Position numbers and translations under genes: made by a program
From: Streptomyces diastatochromogenes
GTDB lineage: Bacteria > Actinomycetota > Actinomycetes > Streptomycetales > Streptomycetaceae
Assembly: GCA_001550305.1 (NCBI GenBank)
Contig: LRTP01000639.1
Span: 1 to 63,441, forward strand
Length of the DNA: 63,441 bases
Direction: 5' to 3'
The notes under the pieces: model-generated
Databases searched by the model: none
What the model was told of the DNA's origin: nothing
The model's input: only the letters and a program-made list of their open reading frames with translations
Shown here: positions 52,575-62,182 of the stretch, piece after piece
Position numbering within the stretch: position 1 is the first letter of the stretch
Layout of the letters: every line of letters begins with the position of its first letter

Positions 52575-53522
52575 ATGGCCTCAATGGTAGAGATGGTCGG
52601 GAAGGTCACGCGGAGCCGTTACGACGAGCTGGTGGCCGAGTCTCTGGACATGGTGGAGGAGGACACCCGCTGCCAGTTCGCGCTCGGGGACGCGGCTCTG
52701 GAGCTGGAGCCGCTTCGCGCGCACGGCGGTCACCTGCCGCTTGACGAGGGTGACCAGGGTGTGGAGGACTCGCTGCGGCGGTACGCAGAGGAGATCGGGC
52801 TGTCCTTCTATACCGTCCGGACGCACCGGTGGGTGGCCGCGCAGTGGCCCGCCGAACACCGGCAGACGGGGGTCTCCTACGAAGTGCACCGGATCCTGGC
52901 CTCCGCGCCGGACCGGTTCGAACTGATCCGGAACCCGCCGCTGAGCGAGCGCACCGGCCGGCGCCGCTGGAGTGCAGAGGTGGCCAAGAAGTTAGTGGGC
53001 TGGAAGACCGAAGAGATCCAGATCCCGGTCACCGCCCAGGAGAAGGTCGAGGCGATCCGTGAACTGGCGCGCGACGACGAGACGGTGGCGGCGCAGGTGG
53101 CCACCGACTTCCTGCGCCGGCCGGAGATCGCGTTCAAGGCCATGCGCGATGCCGAGGCCCGGGACAACGTGAACGAGGCCCAGTTCGAGCAGGCCGGGCT
53201 CGATGACGACGAGTTCGACGAGGAGTACGAGGAAGCCTTCGCCGAACAGGGCGAGCCGTTCGACGACCCGGCCCGCATCGTCCACAGCTGGCGCAAGTCG
53301 ATGGAGTTCAACGAACTGATCGCCGTCTGCCAGGGCTTCATCGCCGGGGCCGCCCGGCTGGTCCCGAAGCTGCGCGGGCACGAGTTCACCGACACCCAGA
53401 CGAAGGTGTTGGAAAACCACCTGGAGAAGATCCGCGCGACGGCCGACTGGATCGAGACCGCGGCCGCAACCGGGCAGGTCGACCTCGACGAACAGCTCGC
53501 CCAGCTGCTGCGGGGCCAGTAG
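52575..53522 (+). CDS. DUF6192/RacO-like plasmid protein
   Basis: 315 residues from ATG 52575 (an in-frame ATG at 52593 is an alternative). It starts MVGKVTRSRYDELVAESLDM and has a helix-turn-helix-like RRYAEEIGLSFYTVRTHRWV, then a long helical and acidic middle (LDDDEFDEEYEEAFAEQGEP) and a coiled C-terminus. I recall such proteins on Streptomyces plasmids next to RacP; the biochemical role is unknown, and the HTH suggests DNA binding. It is followed after two bases by the RacP-like gene. Confidence 0.6.
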   Translation: MASMVEMVGKVTRSRYDELVAESLDMVEEDTRCQFALGDAALELEPLRAHGGHLPLDEGDQGVEDSLRRYAEEIGLSFYTVRTHRWVAAQWPAEHRQTGVSYEVHRILASAPDRFELIRNPPLSERTGRRRWSAEVAKKLVGWKTEEIQIPVTAQEKVEAIRELARDDETVAAQVATDFLRRPEIAFKAMRDAEARDNVNEAQFEQAGLDDDEFDEEYEEAFAEQGEPFDDPARIVHSWRKSMEFNELIAVCQGFIAGAARLVPKLRGHEFTDTQTKVLENHLEKIRATADWIETAAATGQVDLDEQLAQLLRGQ

Positions 53523-53524
53523 CC

Positions 53525-53935
53525 ATGGGGGTGGGTCTGCCCGCCCACGTCCACGGCCAGGCGGTACGCAAGGCTCTGCAGGAGGCACGGCCGGCGGGGC
53601 TGACGCTTCCCCAGTTGTGCCGGGCGACCAAGCGCACACCGTCGCAGGTCTGGGCGGGCTTGAGGTTCCTGCGGAAGGTCGCGGTCAAGGAAGGACTGCC
53701 GCCGGTGACTTACAGCAGACGGGACGGCTTCCAGATGTCGGAGGAGAGCGAGGTCTGGATCTCCTACGAGCGGGCGATCTTCCAGGCGGAACTGCACCGG
53801 GTCACCAACTTCATCACCGGGATCATCGCCCCGCACGCCAAGAAGGCCCCGGACGACGAATGGATCCGCCTGGTCCTGGACCAGCTCGGCGGCGTCAAGG
53901 CCACCCTGGAAGTCCTCACCCGCATGGAACGCTGA
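53525..53935 (+). CDS. RacP-like protein
   Basis: 136 residues: winged-helix-like front (QAVRKALQEARPAGLTLPQL, CRATKRTPSQVWAGLRFLRK) followed by a helical part (WISYERAIFQAELHRVTNFI, WIRLVLDQLGGVKATLEVLT). Similar Streptomyces plasmid proteins are labelled RacP. Function not established. Its stop overlaps the next start (TGATG at 53933-53937), so the transposase gene that follows is in the same translational unit. Confidence 0.6.
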   Translation: MGVGLPAHVHGQAVRKALQEARPAGLTLPQLCRATKRTPSQVWAGLRFLRKVAVKEGLPPVTYSRRDGFQMSEESEVWISYERAIFQAELHRVTNFITGIIAPHAKKAPDDEWIRLVLDQLGGVKATLEVLTRMER

Positions 53936-54882
53936 TGACCAGCACGAACGAGACCCGACCGCCGGCCGTGCGCGAGCGGCACTACCCCAGTGACACCACG
54001 GACGCCGAATGGGCCGTCCTCGAACCGCTGCTGCCCGTCCCGGCCTGCGCGTTACCCACGGGCGGGCGCCCGGAGAAACATCCGCGCCGCAATGTCGTCG
54101 ATGCCATCCGCTACGTCAACGACAATGGATGCAAATGGCGGGCCGTTCCCGTCGACTTCGGGATCCCCTGGCGCACGGTCTACGGGTATTTCCAGCGATG
54201 GCGGGCGAGCGGGGACCTCGCCCGCATCCTTGCCGAGCTGCACCAGCTGGTCCGTGTTCACGACGGCCTCAACCCCCGCACCGTCGCAGTGATCCTGGAC
54301 TCCCAGTCCGTCAAGGGAGCCGAGACGGTGAGCAAGGACACCCGCGGCTTCGACGGCGGGAAGCTGATCAACGGGCGGAAACGGCACCTGGCCGTCGACA
54401 TGCGCGGCATGGCTCTGGCCATCATGGTCACCCCTGCCGCCCCGCACGACAGCATACCCGCCCGCGACCAGCTGTTCCGCCTGCGCCTGACCCATCCCGA
54501 ACTCGCCATAGCCTGGGCGGACTCCGCCTACGGCGGAACCCTCGTCGACTGGTCCCACTCCTTCCTCGGCATCACCCTCAAAACGGTGCCCCGCCGCAAA
54601 GACCAGGACGGATTCGCCGTCCTCGCCAAGCGGTGGCGAGTCGAGCGGGCCATCTCGTGGATCATGAGAGCCAGGAGAAACGTACGCGACTACGAGCGAC
54701 TCATCTCCCACAGCGAGGCCCACATCACCTGGACCTTCATCACCCTCCTGGTCCGCCGGCTCACCCGCCCTCCCCGGCCACCCCGCACGCCGTTGAACCG
54801 CTCGAGACGAGTGCTAACAAGCCCAAGCCCATACGCCTGCGGAAGCAGTCGAACACCATACGCCTCGCCCCGGCTGTTCTGA
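53935..54882 (+). CDS. IS5-family transposase coupled to the RacP-like gene
   Basis: 315 residues. DUF4096 front part (RERHYPSDTTDAEWAVLEPL, RNVVDAIRYVNDNGCKWRAV); DDE residues in VILDSQSVKGAE, IAWADSAYGG and WRVERAISWIMRARRNVRDY; ending in a low-complexity tail. Motifs are complete. Unusually, the ATG overlaps the stop of the upstream gene, and no terminal inverted repeat is obvious between the RacP-like gene and the transposase, so the boundaries of the element must lie outside both genes or be lost. Confidence 0.82.
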   Translation: MTSTNETRPPAVRERHYPSDTTDAEWAVLEPLLPVPACALPTGGRPEKHPRRNVVDAIRYVNDNGCKWRAVPVDFGIPWRTVYGYFQRWRASGDLARILAELHQLVRVHDGLNPRTVAVILDSQSVKGAETVSKDTRGFDGGKLINGRKRHLAVDMRGMALAIMVTPAAPHDSIPARDQLFRLRLTHPELAIAWADSAYGGTLVDWSHSFLGITLKTVPRRKDQDGFAVLAKRWRVERAISWIMRARRNVRDYERLISHSEAHITWTFITLLVRRLTRPPRPPRTPLNRSRRVLTSPSPYACGSSRTPYASPRLF

Positions 54883-55135
54883 CCTAACGCATACACCCGT
54901 CCCAGCGACACGGGGAAGGCGCCGACCTGGTCGGCTGCTCAACGGTGGAAATGGCGTTCCGCTCGGCCCGGACCACCAACGACCCGGACGCCTAAGGAAC
55001 TTGATCAAACCCTGACTCATACCTACACTCAGACCCTGATTCAGGGGTCGTTGCCAACCCTAAGGTTGTCCGCAGGGCCGTGCCGCACGTGCTAGGGCCG
55101 CGGCTGTCCACGGCCCCCAACCAAGGGTGTGAGCG

Positions 55136-56407
55136 ATGATGTTCAATTCGGCAGCGAAAATTCGGCATTTAGCGACGGTCGTCGCCGCCGGCGGGGTGAT
55201 TGCACTGGTTGCGGCCACGGCATCGGCGAGCAGCTCTGCACCGCCCTCGTCCATAGCAGCGTCGAGCCTGCCCCCGGCGAGCGTGGCCAATGGCTACACC
55301 TTCCTCGACCGGATGATGGACAGGTACGCTAGCGGCTCGACGCCCCGGCTGGTGCAAAGCTATGTCCCCGACGCGGCGCTGGGCGATTTCACCGACTCTG
55401 TGACCTACGACGACGCACTGGTGATCCATGCGCTGCTGGCCCGCGGCACGGCCGACGATCTCCGCCGGGCGCGGATCATCGGCAACGCGCTCCTCTACGT
55501 GCAGGCCAACGACGCCAGCCACGACGGGCGGATCCGTGCGGCCTACTCACCAGAGCCGCTGACCGACTCCCGCCACGTGCAGCCCACCGATGCAATCAGC
55601 GATGTCGGCAACATGGCGTGGGTCGGTCAGGCACTGGTCCAGTTGTACGCCAAGACTGGCGACAAGGCCTACCTCACCGGCGCGACCGGCATCGCCGAGT
55701 GGATCCAGGACGAGGCCTACGACACTCGCGGGCCCGGCGGCTACGACGGCGGGTACGACGGCGACACTAAGATTCTCTGGAAGTCGACTGAGCACAACCT
55801 CGACGTGTACGCCTTCTTCACCATGCTGGCGAAGGAGACCGGGAGCGCCTCCTGGACCACTGCGGCGGGCCATGCCAGAAGCTTCGTCACCGCGATGTGG
55901 GACGCGGAGGGGAGGAAGTTCTGGGTTGGCACCGACGAGGGCGGGGCCAAACCTGACAAGGGGTTCCTGCCCGAGGACGTCAACACCTGGGCTTACTTGG
56001 CGCTCAGGGACGCCACTTACGCCGCCTCGATCGACTGGGACGTCAGCAACTTGGCGGCGAGGGACGGCTCCGTCAGCGGAGTCAGCTTCGGTGCCTGCGA
56101 CCGGTCAAAGGTCTGGCTCGAAGGGACCGCGCATCTCGCAGACGCGCTCGCCATTCGCAACGCCGCTGGCGACGCGGCCAAGGCGCAGGGTTACCTGAGC
56201 TCCATCCAACTCGCCCAGACTACCGCGCCCCACCACGACGGCTACGGCATCGTCGCCGCCTCGCATGACGGCCTCAGCGACTGCGACGGCGACCACTACT
56301 ACGCCGCGCTACACACCGGCGCCACCGCCTGGTACCTCATGGCGACCCGCGCGGCCAACCCGTTCGAGCTGCTCCCGACGGCTCCGTCGCCGCTGTGGTC
56401 ACCCTGA
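55136..56407 (+). CDS. Exported (alpha/alpha)-barrel protein, possible glycosidase-like
   Basis: 423 residues. Sec signal peptide (IRHLATVVAAGGVIALVAA, cleavage near ASA). The mature part has regularly spaced helices with Trp, Tyr and Asp in loops: YTFLDRMMDRYASGS, FTDSVTYDDALVIHALLA, DVGNMAWVGQALVQLYAKTG, STEHNLDVYAFFTMLAKETG, DVNTWAYLALRDATYAA, KVWLEGTAHLADALAIRNA. This matches six-hairpin (alpha/alpha)6 toroid proteins such as several polysaccharide-degrading enzymes. No catalytic pair can be named with confidence. Starts ATGATG; promoter region 54883-55135 holds no gene. Confidence 0.7.
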   Translation: MMFNSAAKIRHLATVVAAGGVIALVAATASASSSAPPSSIAASSLPPASVANGYTFLDRMMDRYASGSTPRLVQSYVPDAALGDFTDSVTYDDALVIHALLARGTADDLRRARIIGNALLYVQANDASHDGRIRAAYSPEPLTDSRHVQPTDAISDVGNMAWVGQALVQLYAKTGDKAYLTGATGIAEWIQDEAYDTRGPGGYDGGYDGDTKILWKSTEHNLDVYAFFTMLAKETGSASWTTAAGHARSFVTAMWDAEGRKFWVGTDEGGAKPDKGFLPEDVNTWAYLALRDATYAASIDWDVSNLAARDGSVSGVSFGACDRSKVWLEGTAHLADALAIRNAAGDAAKAQGYLSSIQLAQTTAPHHDGYGIVAASHDGLSDCDGDHYYAALHTGATAWYLMATRAANPFELLPTAPSPLWSP

Positions 56408-56440
56408 CCTCCGTGCACAATTCTCAGCCCTGCCTGCGAG

Positions 56441-56845
56441 TCAGCTTTCGTCCGATTGGAAGAAGCGCGGGCCGTTTCCCCGGTCTGCGCAGTCGGTCGA
56501 GCAGGCCAGGTCGCGTTGTACCTGGAGCTGGGCCAGGCGAGTGCTCAGCGTGCGGGTGATGTGCTTGTAGCTGTCGCTGCCCAGAGTGAGGCGCAGCGGG
56601 GCGGGTTCCTCAACGATGCTGGCGATCATTGCGTCGACCATCTTGCCTGGGTCGCCCGGCGAGTGGAGCGAGGTGTCGTCAAGGATGTCATTGATCCTGC
56701 GGGAGGGTGAGGCGTCATAGGCGGGGATACGGGGCCCGACCCTCGCGCTCCTGTCACGGAAGCCGGTACGCGCACTGCCGGGTTCGACGATCGTGCAGCC
56801 GATCCCGAACACGGCCACCTGGCCCCGGTGTCCTAGCTCAGACAC
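56441..56845 (-). pseudogene. Short-chain dehydrogenase C-terminal fragment
   Basis: FGIGCTIVEPGSARTGFRDR, SPGDPGKMVDAMIASIVEEP and LRLTLGSDSYKHITRTLSTR are the last 120 residues of an SDR enzyme. The cofactor and catalytic parts are replaced by an IS256 fragment. Confidence 0.75.
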
Positions 56846-57356
56846 CAGCCGCAAATCACCTTGTCGGTGATCGTGGAGATAGTGGCCTTGGACGCGCTCG
56901 CCCCGTAGACCTCGGCCAGATGCGCGGAGATCTCCCCGTGGGTGAGGCCCTTCGTGGACAACGACAGCACCATCTCGTCCACCCCGGACAGCCTGCGCTG
57001 GCGCTTCTTGACGATGGTCGGCTCGAACGTGCCCGCCACGTCACGGGGCACCTTGACCTCTACCGGGCCGACATCGGTCAGCACCGTCTTCGCCCTGGTG
57101 CCGTTGCGGGAGTTGCCGCTGCCCCGGCCCTCGGCTTCGTGCTTCTCGTATCCGAGTGATCGGTGATCTCGCCCTCCAGGGCGGACTCCAGCAGCTTCTT
57201 GGTCAGCTGCTGCAACAGCCCGCCCTCCCCGGTCAGCTGCAGGCCCTCACTGCGGGCCCGGTCCACGAGCATCGCGACCAACTGCTCGTCACTCGCCGGT
57301 ACGGCCTCCGCCGCCTGGCCGGTGTCCGCTATCCGCTCGATGGTGGTGTCGCTCAT
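56846..57356 (-). pseudogene. IS256-family transposase N-terminal fragment, frameshifted
   Basis: MSDTTIERIADTGQ, LTGEGGLLQQLTKKLLESAL and GEITDH, then after a lost base near 57160 GRGSGNSRNGTRAKTVLTDV, VPRDVAGTFEPTIVKKRQRR and VDEMVLSLSTKGLTHGEI. It stops at STITDKV where the DDE domain should begin, abutting the SDR fragment. Confidence 0.8.
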
Positions 57357-57418
57357 CTGGCGTCTCCTTGATCATCGGATCCGCCGATCATTGAACACTC
57401 CCGGCGTGCGCTGGTCTG

Positions 57419-58264
57419 TCAGTTCCTCTTCAGGACGCGCTCGGTGAGTGCGTCAACGGCGGTGATGAGTTCTGGGGTGAGCGCCGTTGTCAATGCGTTC
57501 GTGGTGGTGCAGTCGTCTCCGATGACGAGTCCCGTCTGGTCGGAGAGCGAAGGGTCGGTGGCCGCGAACACGACCGGACGCGCGCCGTCGGCTGCGGGAC
57601 GCTGCACTCCCTGGCGGATCTGCTCCCAGTGCGGACGCAACGCAGGCGGCAGGATCTGGGGAGTCATCTCCGCGGCGTTCGGAGTCGCGGATGGCCCTGG
57701 GTCGGCCGCGAACACCGACACGCCGCTGTCGCGCAGCCGCTGCGCCAGGTCCTGGTTGTACGCCAGGTGCGCGAGCTTGGCCCGGCCGGACGCGGCCATG
57801 CCGTAATACTCGTCGTGCTCGATCTCTTGGTAAACGGGCGTTCCCGACATCAAGGCCACGCTGATGGATGACGACGTGACGTCGACGACCCGGCTTGGTC
57901 TGCCCGTCCGCAACGCGTCGAGCAGGGCCTCGGTCAACACGGTCGGGGAGAGGTGGTTCAGTGCGAAGCTCGCCTCGATTCCGTCGGCGGTCTCCCACCG
58001 CGTCGACCACATGCCGCCGACATTGTTCACCAACACCTGCAGCGGGCCCTCCTCGGCCAACCGCGCTCCGAGTGCGCGAACCTCGGCCAGTACGGAAAGG
58101 TCTGCCTGGATGAAGCGGGCGTCCCCGATCCGCCGCACGGCCTGCTCGCCGTGCTCCTCGTCCCGCCCCACGACGGTGATCGCATATCCTCGCTGAGCCA
58201 GTTCGATCGCCACTTCCACGCCGATTCCGCGTGTTCCACCGGTGATGACCGCCTTCGGTGCCAT
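57419..58264 (-). CDS. Short-chain dehydrogenase/reductase (retinol-dehydrogenase-like)
   Basis: 281 residues from ATG 58264. NADP-binding TGGTRGIG (about 10-17), then NNVGG, catalytic VTSSSIS, and a tyrosine-lysine pair in EYYGMAASGRAKLAH. The C-terminal DPGPSATPNA replaces the usual PG motif. The enzyme oxidises or reduces an alcohol/ketone; substrate unknown. The gene is divergent from the LysR-type regulator at 58401, with an inverted repeat between, so control by that regulator is likely. Confidence 0.85.
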   Translation of the reverse strand: MAPKAVITGGTRGIGVEVAIELAQRGYAITVVGRDEEHGEQAVRRIGDARFIQADLSVLAEVRALGARLAEEGPLQVLVNNVGGMWSTRWETADGIEASFALNHLSPTVLTEALLDALRTGRPSRVVDVTSSSISVALMSGTPVYQEIEHDEYYGMAASGRAKLAHLAYNQDLAQRLRDSGVSVFAADPGPSATPNAAEMTPQILPPALRPHWEQIRQGVQRPAADGARPVVFAATDPSLSDQTGLVIGDDCTTTNALTTALTPELITAVDALTERVLKRN

Positions 58265-58347
58265 GTGTTTCCTTCGTTCCTTACGGAGTCGGCCGTTCCA
58301 ACTCTCCTCATGCAATCCGAGCGAGACTGAGAGATCCAAAGCCGGCA

Positions 58348-58365
58348 AGGCATCGAGGTATGCCT
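58348..58365. promoter_or_regulatory. Inverted repeat in the SDR/LysR intergenic region
   Basis: AGGCAT and ATGCCT arms around six bases, 36 bases upstream of the LysR start, in the 136-base divergent promoter region. LysR dimers bind interrupted dyads of this type. Confidence 0.5.
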
Positions 58366-58400
58366 CACCGGCATAGCCGCAGGAGTGGCAAGCTGGTTGG

Positions 58401-59300
58401 GTGCGGTTCGACATCGATCTCAAGCATTTGCGCTATCTACTCGCGGTGGCCGACGAAGGTACGTTCACGAAGGCGGCCGAACATCTGGGCATGACGCAGC
58501 CCGCGCTGTCGCGGGCGATCCGGTCCCTGGAGGACGCGGTCGGGACGGCATTGTTCATCCGGGCCCCGCACGGGGCCGAACTGACCGAGGCCGGCCGGAT
58601 GCTCAGCCAGGAGGCTCGCAGCCTGGTCGAATCAGCCGATGCCGCACTGACCCGGGTAGCCAGGTTCGGACGGGAGGGACCGCAGCTTCGAGTGACCGCA
58701 CGCGGGTGCGACATCGACGTCCTGCAACAGCTCGTGACCTCCTACAACGAGCGGCTTCCGGGTGAGCTCCCCGCGCGAGGGGGCATGGTTGACTGGCGGG
58801 TCCAGGCTGATCAGGTGCGCGCTGGTGAGGCGGACGTCACGCTGCTGCGCGCTCCCTTCGACTCTCGCGACCTGGACAGCGATCTGATCCGGACCGACCC
58901 TCGCGTCGCCGTGCTCCCGGACACTCATCCGCTTGCCGGGCGTGAGGCGATCCATCGCAGTGAACTTGCGGGTGAGTCATTTCCGGTCTGGTCGAATCTC
59001 ACGCCGGCTGAAATGAAGTACTGGCTTGGCACGGACCTCACCGACTACGACTGGCAGCCTGGCCCGGTGGTGCATGACACTGCTCAGTTCATCGGCAGCA
59101 TCAGGTTGGGTCAGGGCGTCGGATTCCTTCCCGCTGCACACGTGCCTGAGCACCTGCCCGCTGGGATCACCGTCTTACCGGTCGTCGGGCTGTCGCCCAG
59201 CCAGTTGCGGATCACCTGGGCGACGTCCGCGATCTCTCCCAATGTGGCGAGGTTCGTGCGTCACGCCACGGAACACACCACGGCGGTCGTGACGGCCTGA
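58401..59300 (+). CDS. LysR-family transcriptional regulator
   Basis: 299 residues from GTG 58401. N-terminal winged helix DLKHLRYLLAVADEGTFTKA, then EHLGMTQPALSRAIRSLEDA; the effector-binding periplasmic-protein-like domain follows (LRVTARGCDIDVLQQLVTSY, VTLLRAPFDS, RLGQGVGFLPAAHVPEHL). Full length for the family. It is divergent from the SDR gene at 57419-58264 and probably regulates it and itself in response to the SDR substrate. Confidence 0.88.
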   Translation: MRFDIDLKHLRYLLAVADEGTFTKAAEHLGMTQPALSRAIRSLEDAVGTALFIRAPHGAELTEAGRMLSQEARSLVESADAALTRVARFGREGPQLRVTARGCDIDVLQQLVTSYNERLPGELPARGGMVDWRVQADQVRAGEADVTLLRAPFDSRDLDSDLIRTDPRVAVLPDTHPLAGREAIHRSELAGESFPVWSNLTPAEMKYWLGTDLTDYDWQPGPVVHDTAQFIGSIRLGQGVGFLPAAHVPEHLPAGITVLPVVGLSPSQLRITWATSAISPNVARFVRHATEHTTAVVTA

Positions 59301-59640
59301 CACTCGTCGACGTGCGCGCGAACAACGTACCTTCGCCTGCAAGTCCCTCGTCGCAACGGAGTGCCGGCCATCGCGCTACCCGAGCTTGTCGATCCTGGTC
59401 ATCGGCAGGTCGAGTCGGGCGGCGGGTGGTGCCATGGATGATGGCCGCGGGTTCGGGCTCAATTGGTCATCGCGACACTCTGATCTGATTGTCGTTCATA
59501 GGGGGCCGATGGCGCTTCGGGCTGTGCACGCGGGGGAGTGGTCTTCGCGTACCTGCCGGATCTCGGTTGCGGGCAGGCGCCCGTCCCTGACCGTCCTCCG
59601 CGGCTGGCTCCAGCAGTGGGAAGAGACCGGGCAGCCCCAC
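59301..59640. other. Non-coding or degenerate region
   Basis: No gene recognised on either strand between the LysR gene and the Tn3 scrap. Confidence 0.45.
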
Positions 59641-59775
59641 CTCCCGCCACGTACACCCAACTGGCCGTACGGGTTGACGTGGGTGCAGAACAGCGGTGAC
59701 AGCGCCCTGCGGTCCGCGTCGGTGAGCTCGTCCGCCCTTGACAGCACGTCACGGATCAATCGGGCGAGGCCCGTT
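59640..59775 (-). pseudogene. Tn3-family transposase C-terminal scrap
   Basis: LIRDVLSRADELTDADRRAL and SPLFCTHVNPYG match the conserved C-terminal end of Tn3 transposases (the ...LSP...HVNPYG motif). Only about 40 residues remain; no resolvase or 38-bp end is seen. Confidence 0.6.
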
Positions 59776-59948
59776 GCAATACCCCTGGGGTTTCGAGGAG
59801 CTTTCTCGTTCCGGGGCTCCGCCGACAGGCGCGTCAGCGAGCCGACGCGCGTACCGGCCGCGCACACGCCACGACACCACCCCGCATTGGGGCACCTCGC
59901 CGTCGGCGCCGCGGCGCTCGGTGGATGGCAGTGGGTGTCTTCCATGCC

Positions 59949-59984
59949 CGAGGGCCGCCGGGTACGGCCGGCGGCCCTCGTTTT
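59949..59984. terminator. Rho-independent terminator
   Basis: CGAGGGCCGCCGG and CCGGCGGCCCTCG form a 13-bp perfect stem with a six-base loop, followed on the plus strand by TTTT. It lies 36 bases beyond the tautomerase stop and closes the minus-strand operon from the other side. Confidence 0.8.
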
Positions 59985-60020
59985 CAAGGTGCTGTCTTGG
60001 CCGAATGACGGCAGGTGCGG

Positions 60021-60251
60021 TCAGGCGTCGCTGGTGTCGGTCGGTGTCGCCTCGCCGAGCATGGCTGCGGTCAGCACGTTGCCGGAGATGCCCCAGCCGC
60101 CGTCGGCGACCTCTTCGACCAGAACCATGGTGTTGGCGCGGGCACGCTCGCCGTAGATCTCGACGTACAGCTCGGTCGTGCGGGTGACGATCTCTTCCTT
60201 CTGCTTCTGGGTGAGGGTCTTCTCGGGGACCTTGAAGTTCGCGAAAGGCAT
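60021..60251 (-). CDS. Tautomerase-family protein (4-oxalocrotonate tautomerase type)
   Basis: 76 residues beginning M-P: the proline after the removed methionine is the catalytic base of the family (PFANFKVPEKTLTQKQKEEI). The second beta-alpha unit reads NTMVLVEEVADGGWGISGN. Typical length for single-unit enzymes that assemble as hexamers and interconvert keto and enol forms. It is the last gene of a three-gene minus-strand operon with two SDR enzymes, 29 bases after the upstream stop. Confidence 0.85.
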   Translation of the reverse strand: MPFANFKVPEKTLTQKQKEEIVTRTTELYVEIYGERARANTMVLVEEVADGGWGISGNVLTAAMLGEATPTDTSDA

Positions 60252-60280
60252 GACTGATGTTTCTTTCTCTCAGCGGGGCG

Positions 60281-61193
60281 TTACAGGGAGCTGCCTGAGG
60301 TAAGCAGGCTGTCCAGTCCAATGCGGCGGAAGAAGTCGACGCGGACGCGGTCGGCGACCGCAGAGACAACTTCGCTGCCGTCTCGGCTGGGGTCTATGTG
60401 GGTGCGCAGCGGCCGAGTGCCGTGCTCCATCGCGACCAGCCGCGCGACGGCTTCAGCGACATCGGACACATCGGCGTCTGGAGGGATGAGCGCGGCCAGG
60501 CGCTTGGCCAGATCGTCCATCAGCGGTCGGTGACGCCGGTCGTAGGCTTCGGCGCGATCGCGGTCCGCGGGGGCGCCTGCGTTGGCGAAGTGGTTGGTGC
60601 CGGTGGTGAACGCGCCGGGCACCACGATCGCGGTGTCGACGCCGAACGGGAGCACCTCGGCGGCGTAGCTGACGGCGAGGGCGTCCATTGCGGCCTTGGC
60701 GGCGAAGTACGGGGCCAGGAACGGTGGGCAGCCGCCGCGGGTGCTGGAGCTGCCGATCCACACCAGCAGCCCAGAGCCCTGCTCACGCAGTTGCGGCAGG
60801 GCGGCGCGGTTGACACGCTGCGCGCCCAGGACGTTCACGTCGTACAGGTCCGCGAGTTGCTCGGCGGTGAACGCCTCGGCGGCGCCCAGGACCATGTGTC
60901 CGGCGTTGTGCACGACCACGTCCAGCCGGCCATGTTCGGCGAGAATCCGCTCGACTGCGGTGTCAGCGGAGTCCTCGGAGGTGACGTCCAGCTCGACGGC
61001 GTGCACGGCAACCTGGTGGTCGGTGCCGTAGCGCGCCAGCTCGGCCACCGCGGCTGCGTTACGGGTAGTGGTCTGGCGGATGCCCGCATACACGGTGTGA
61101 CCGGCGCGGGCCAGAGCACGCACGGACAGCGCCCCGATGCCGCTGGAGGCCCCAGTGACCAGGATGACCTTCCTAGTACCGTCGTTCTTCATG
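60281..61193 (-). CDS. Short-chain dehydrogenase/reductase
   Basis: 303 residues from ATG 61193, chosen for the purine-rich GAGAGAGA upstream; an ATG at 61219 is in frame. Cofactor loop TGASSGIG, VHNAGH, catalytic serine in WIGSSSTRGG and YFAAK (APYFAAKAAMDAL). A long C-terminal extension follows. It is the middle gene of the operon with another SDR upstream and a tautomerase downstream; the set could process a hydroxylated or keto substrate in sequence. Confidence 0.88.
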
Positions 61194-61245
61194 ACTGGGT
61201 CTCTCTCAGTTTCTCTCATCGACTAATGGGTGGCTGCGGGCCGGC

Positions 61246-62028
61246 TCAGATGATTCCGCCATTGGCGCGAATGACCTGTCCGTTGATCCAGTGGCCCGCC
61301 GGGGAGGCCAGGAACGCGACGACCTCGGCGATGTCGGACGGGGTACCGAGTCGCTCCAGCGGGGGCTGGGCAGCCAGGCGGGCGATGGTCTCCTCGTCCT
61401 TGCCGTCCAGGAACAGGTCGGTGGCCGTGGGCCCGGGCGCGACGGCGTTGGCGGTGACATCCCGGCCCCGCAGCTCCCGGGCCAGGATCAGCGTCAGTGC
61501 CTCGACCGCACCCTTGCTGGCGGCGTATGCGCCGTATTTGGGGAAGGCCAGCCCCACCACGGACGTGGAGAACGTCACGATCGTACCGCCGGGGCGCACC
61601 CTGCGGGCGGCCTGCTGGACCACGACGAAGGTGCCGCGGATGTTGGTGCGGTGCAGGTCGTCCAGGACGGCCAGATCCAGCTCGGCGATCGGCGCCAGGC
61701 GCATCCGTCCGGCCGCGTGGACGACGACGTCCACACCGCCGAACTCTGCCTCTGCCGCATCGAACAGGGCTGCAACGGCGTGTTCGTCGGCGACGTCGGC
61801 GCGTACTGCGATCGCCCGGACGCCGCTGGTGATGGCCTCCTTCACGGCGGCTTCGGCCTCGTCCTGGTTGCCGGCATAGCCGACCACGACGGCGTATCCG
61901 TCGGCGGCCAGCCGACCGACGACCCGGCGGCCAATGCCGCGCGAGCCACCGGTGACGATCGCGACACGAGATGAGGCGGATCGCTGAACCGGGGCGGCGA
62001 TCCCGTCGGGGGGAGTGGGGGTAGGCAT
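61246..62028 (-). CDS. Short-chain dehydrogenase/reductase (FabG-like)
   Basis: 260 residues from ATG 62028. TGGSRGIG (about 26-33), VHAAGR, serine in VTFSTSVVGLA, YAASK (YGAYAASKGAVEALT), ANAVAPGPTATDLF and the C-terminal GHWINGQVIRANGG, all standard for classical SDRs. First gene of the minus-strand operon and divergent from the XRE regulator at 62183, with a 154-base shared promoter region. Confidence 0.9.
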   Translation of the reverse strand: MPTPTPPDGIAAPVQRSASSRVAIVTGGSRGIGRRVVGRLAADGYAVVVGYAGNQDEAEAAVKEAITSGVRAIAVRADVADEHAVAALFDAAEAEFGGVDVVVHAAGRMRLAPIAELDLAVLDDLHRTNIRGTFVVVQQAARRVRPGGTIVTFSTSVVGLAFPKYGAYAASKGAVEALTLILARELRGRDVTANAVAPGPTATDLFLDGKDEETIARLAAQPPLERLGTPSDIAEVVAFLASPAGHWINGQVIRANGGII

Positions 62029-62182
62029 GGCTGACTCCTGTGGTGGTTGATCAGGCCGCGGCCTCGCCGTCGCCCTGCTACGTCCTCCACGATCGACCGA
62101 TCTCCCGCCTCTAACCAGGGCTGCTTTAACCGGGGGATGCTGCCCCCTGGCTACGGTCCGGCGCGCGAAGGACGATGAAGGC

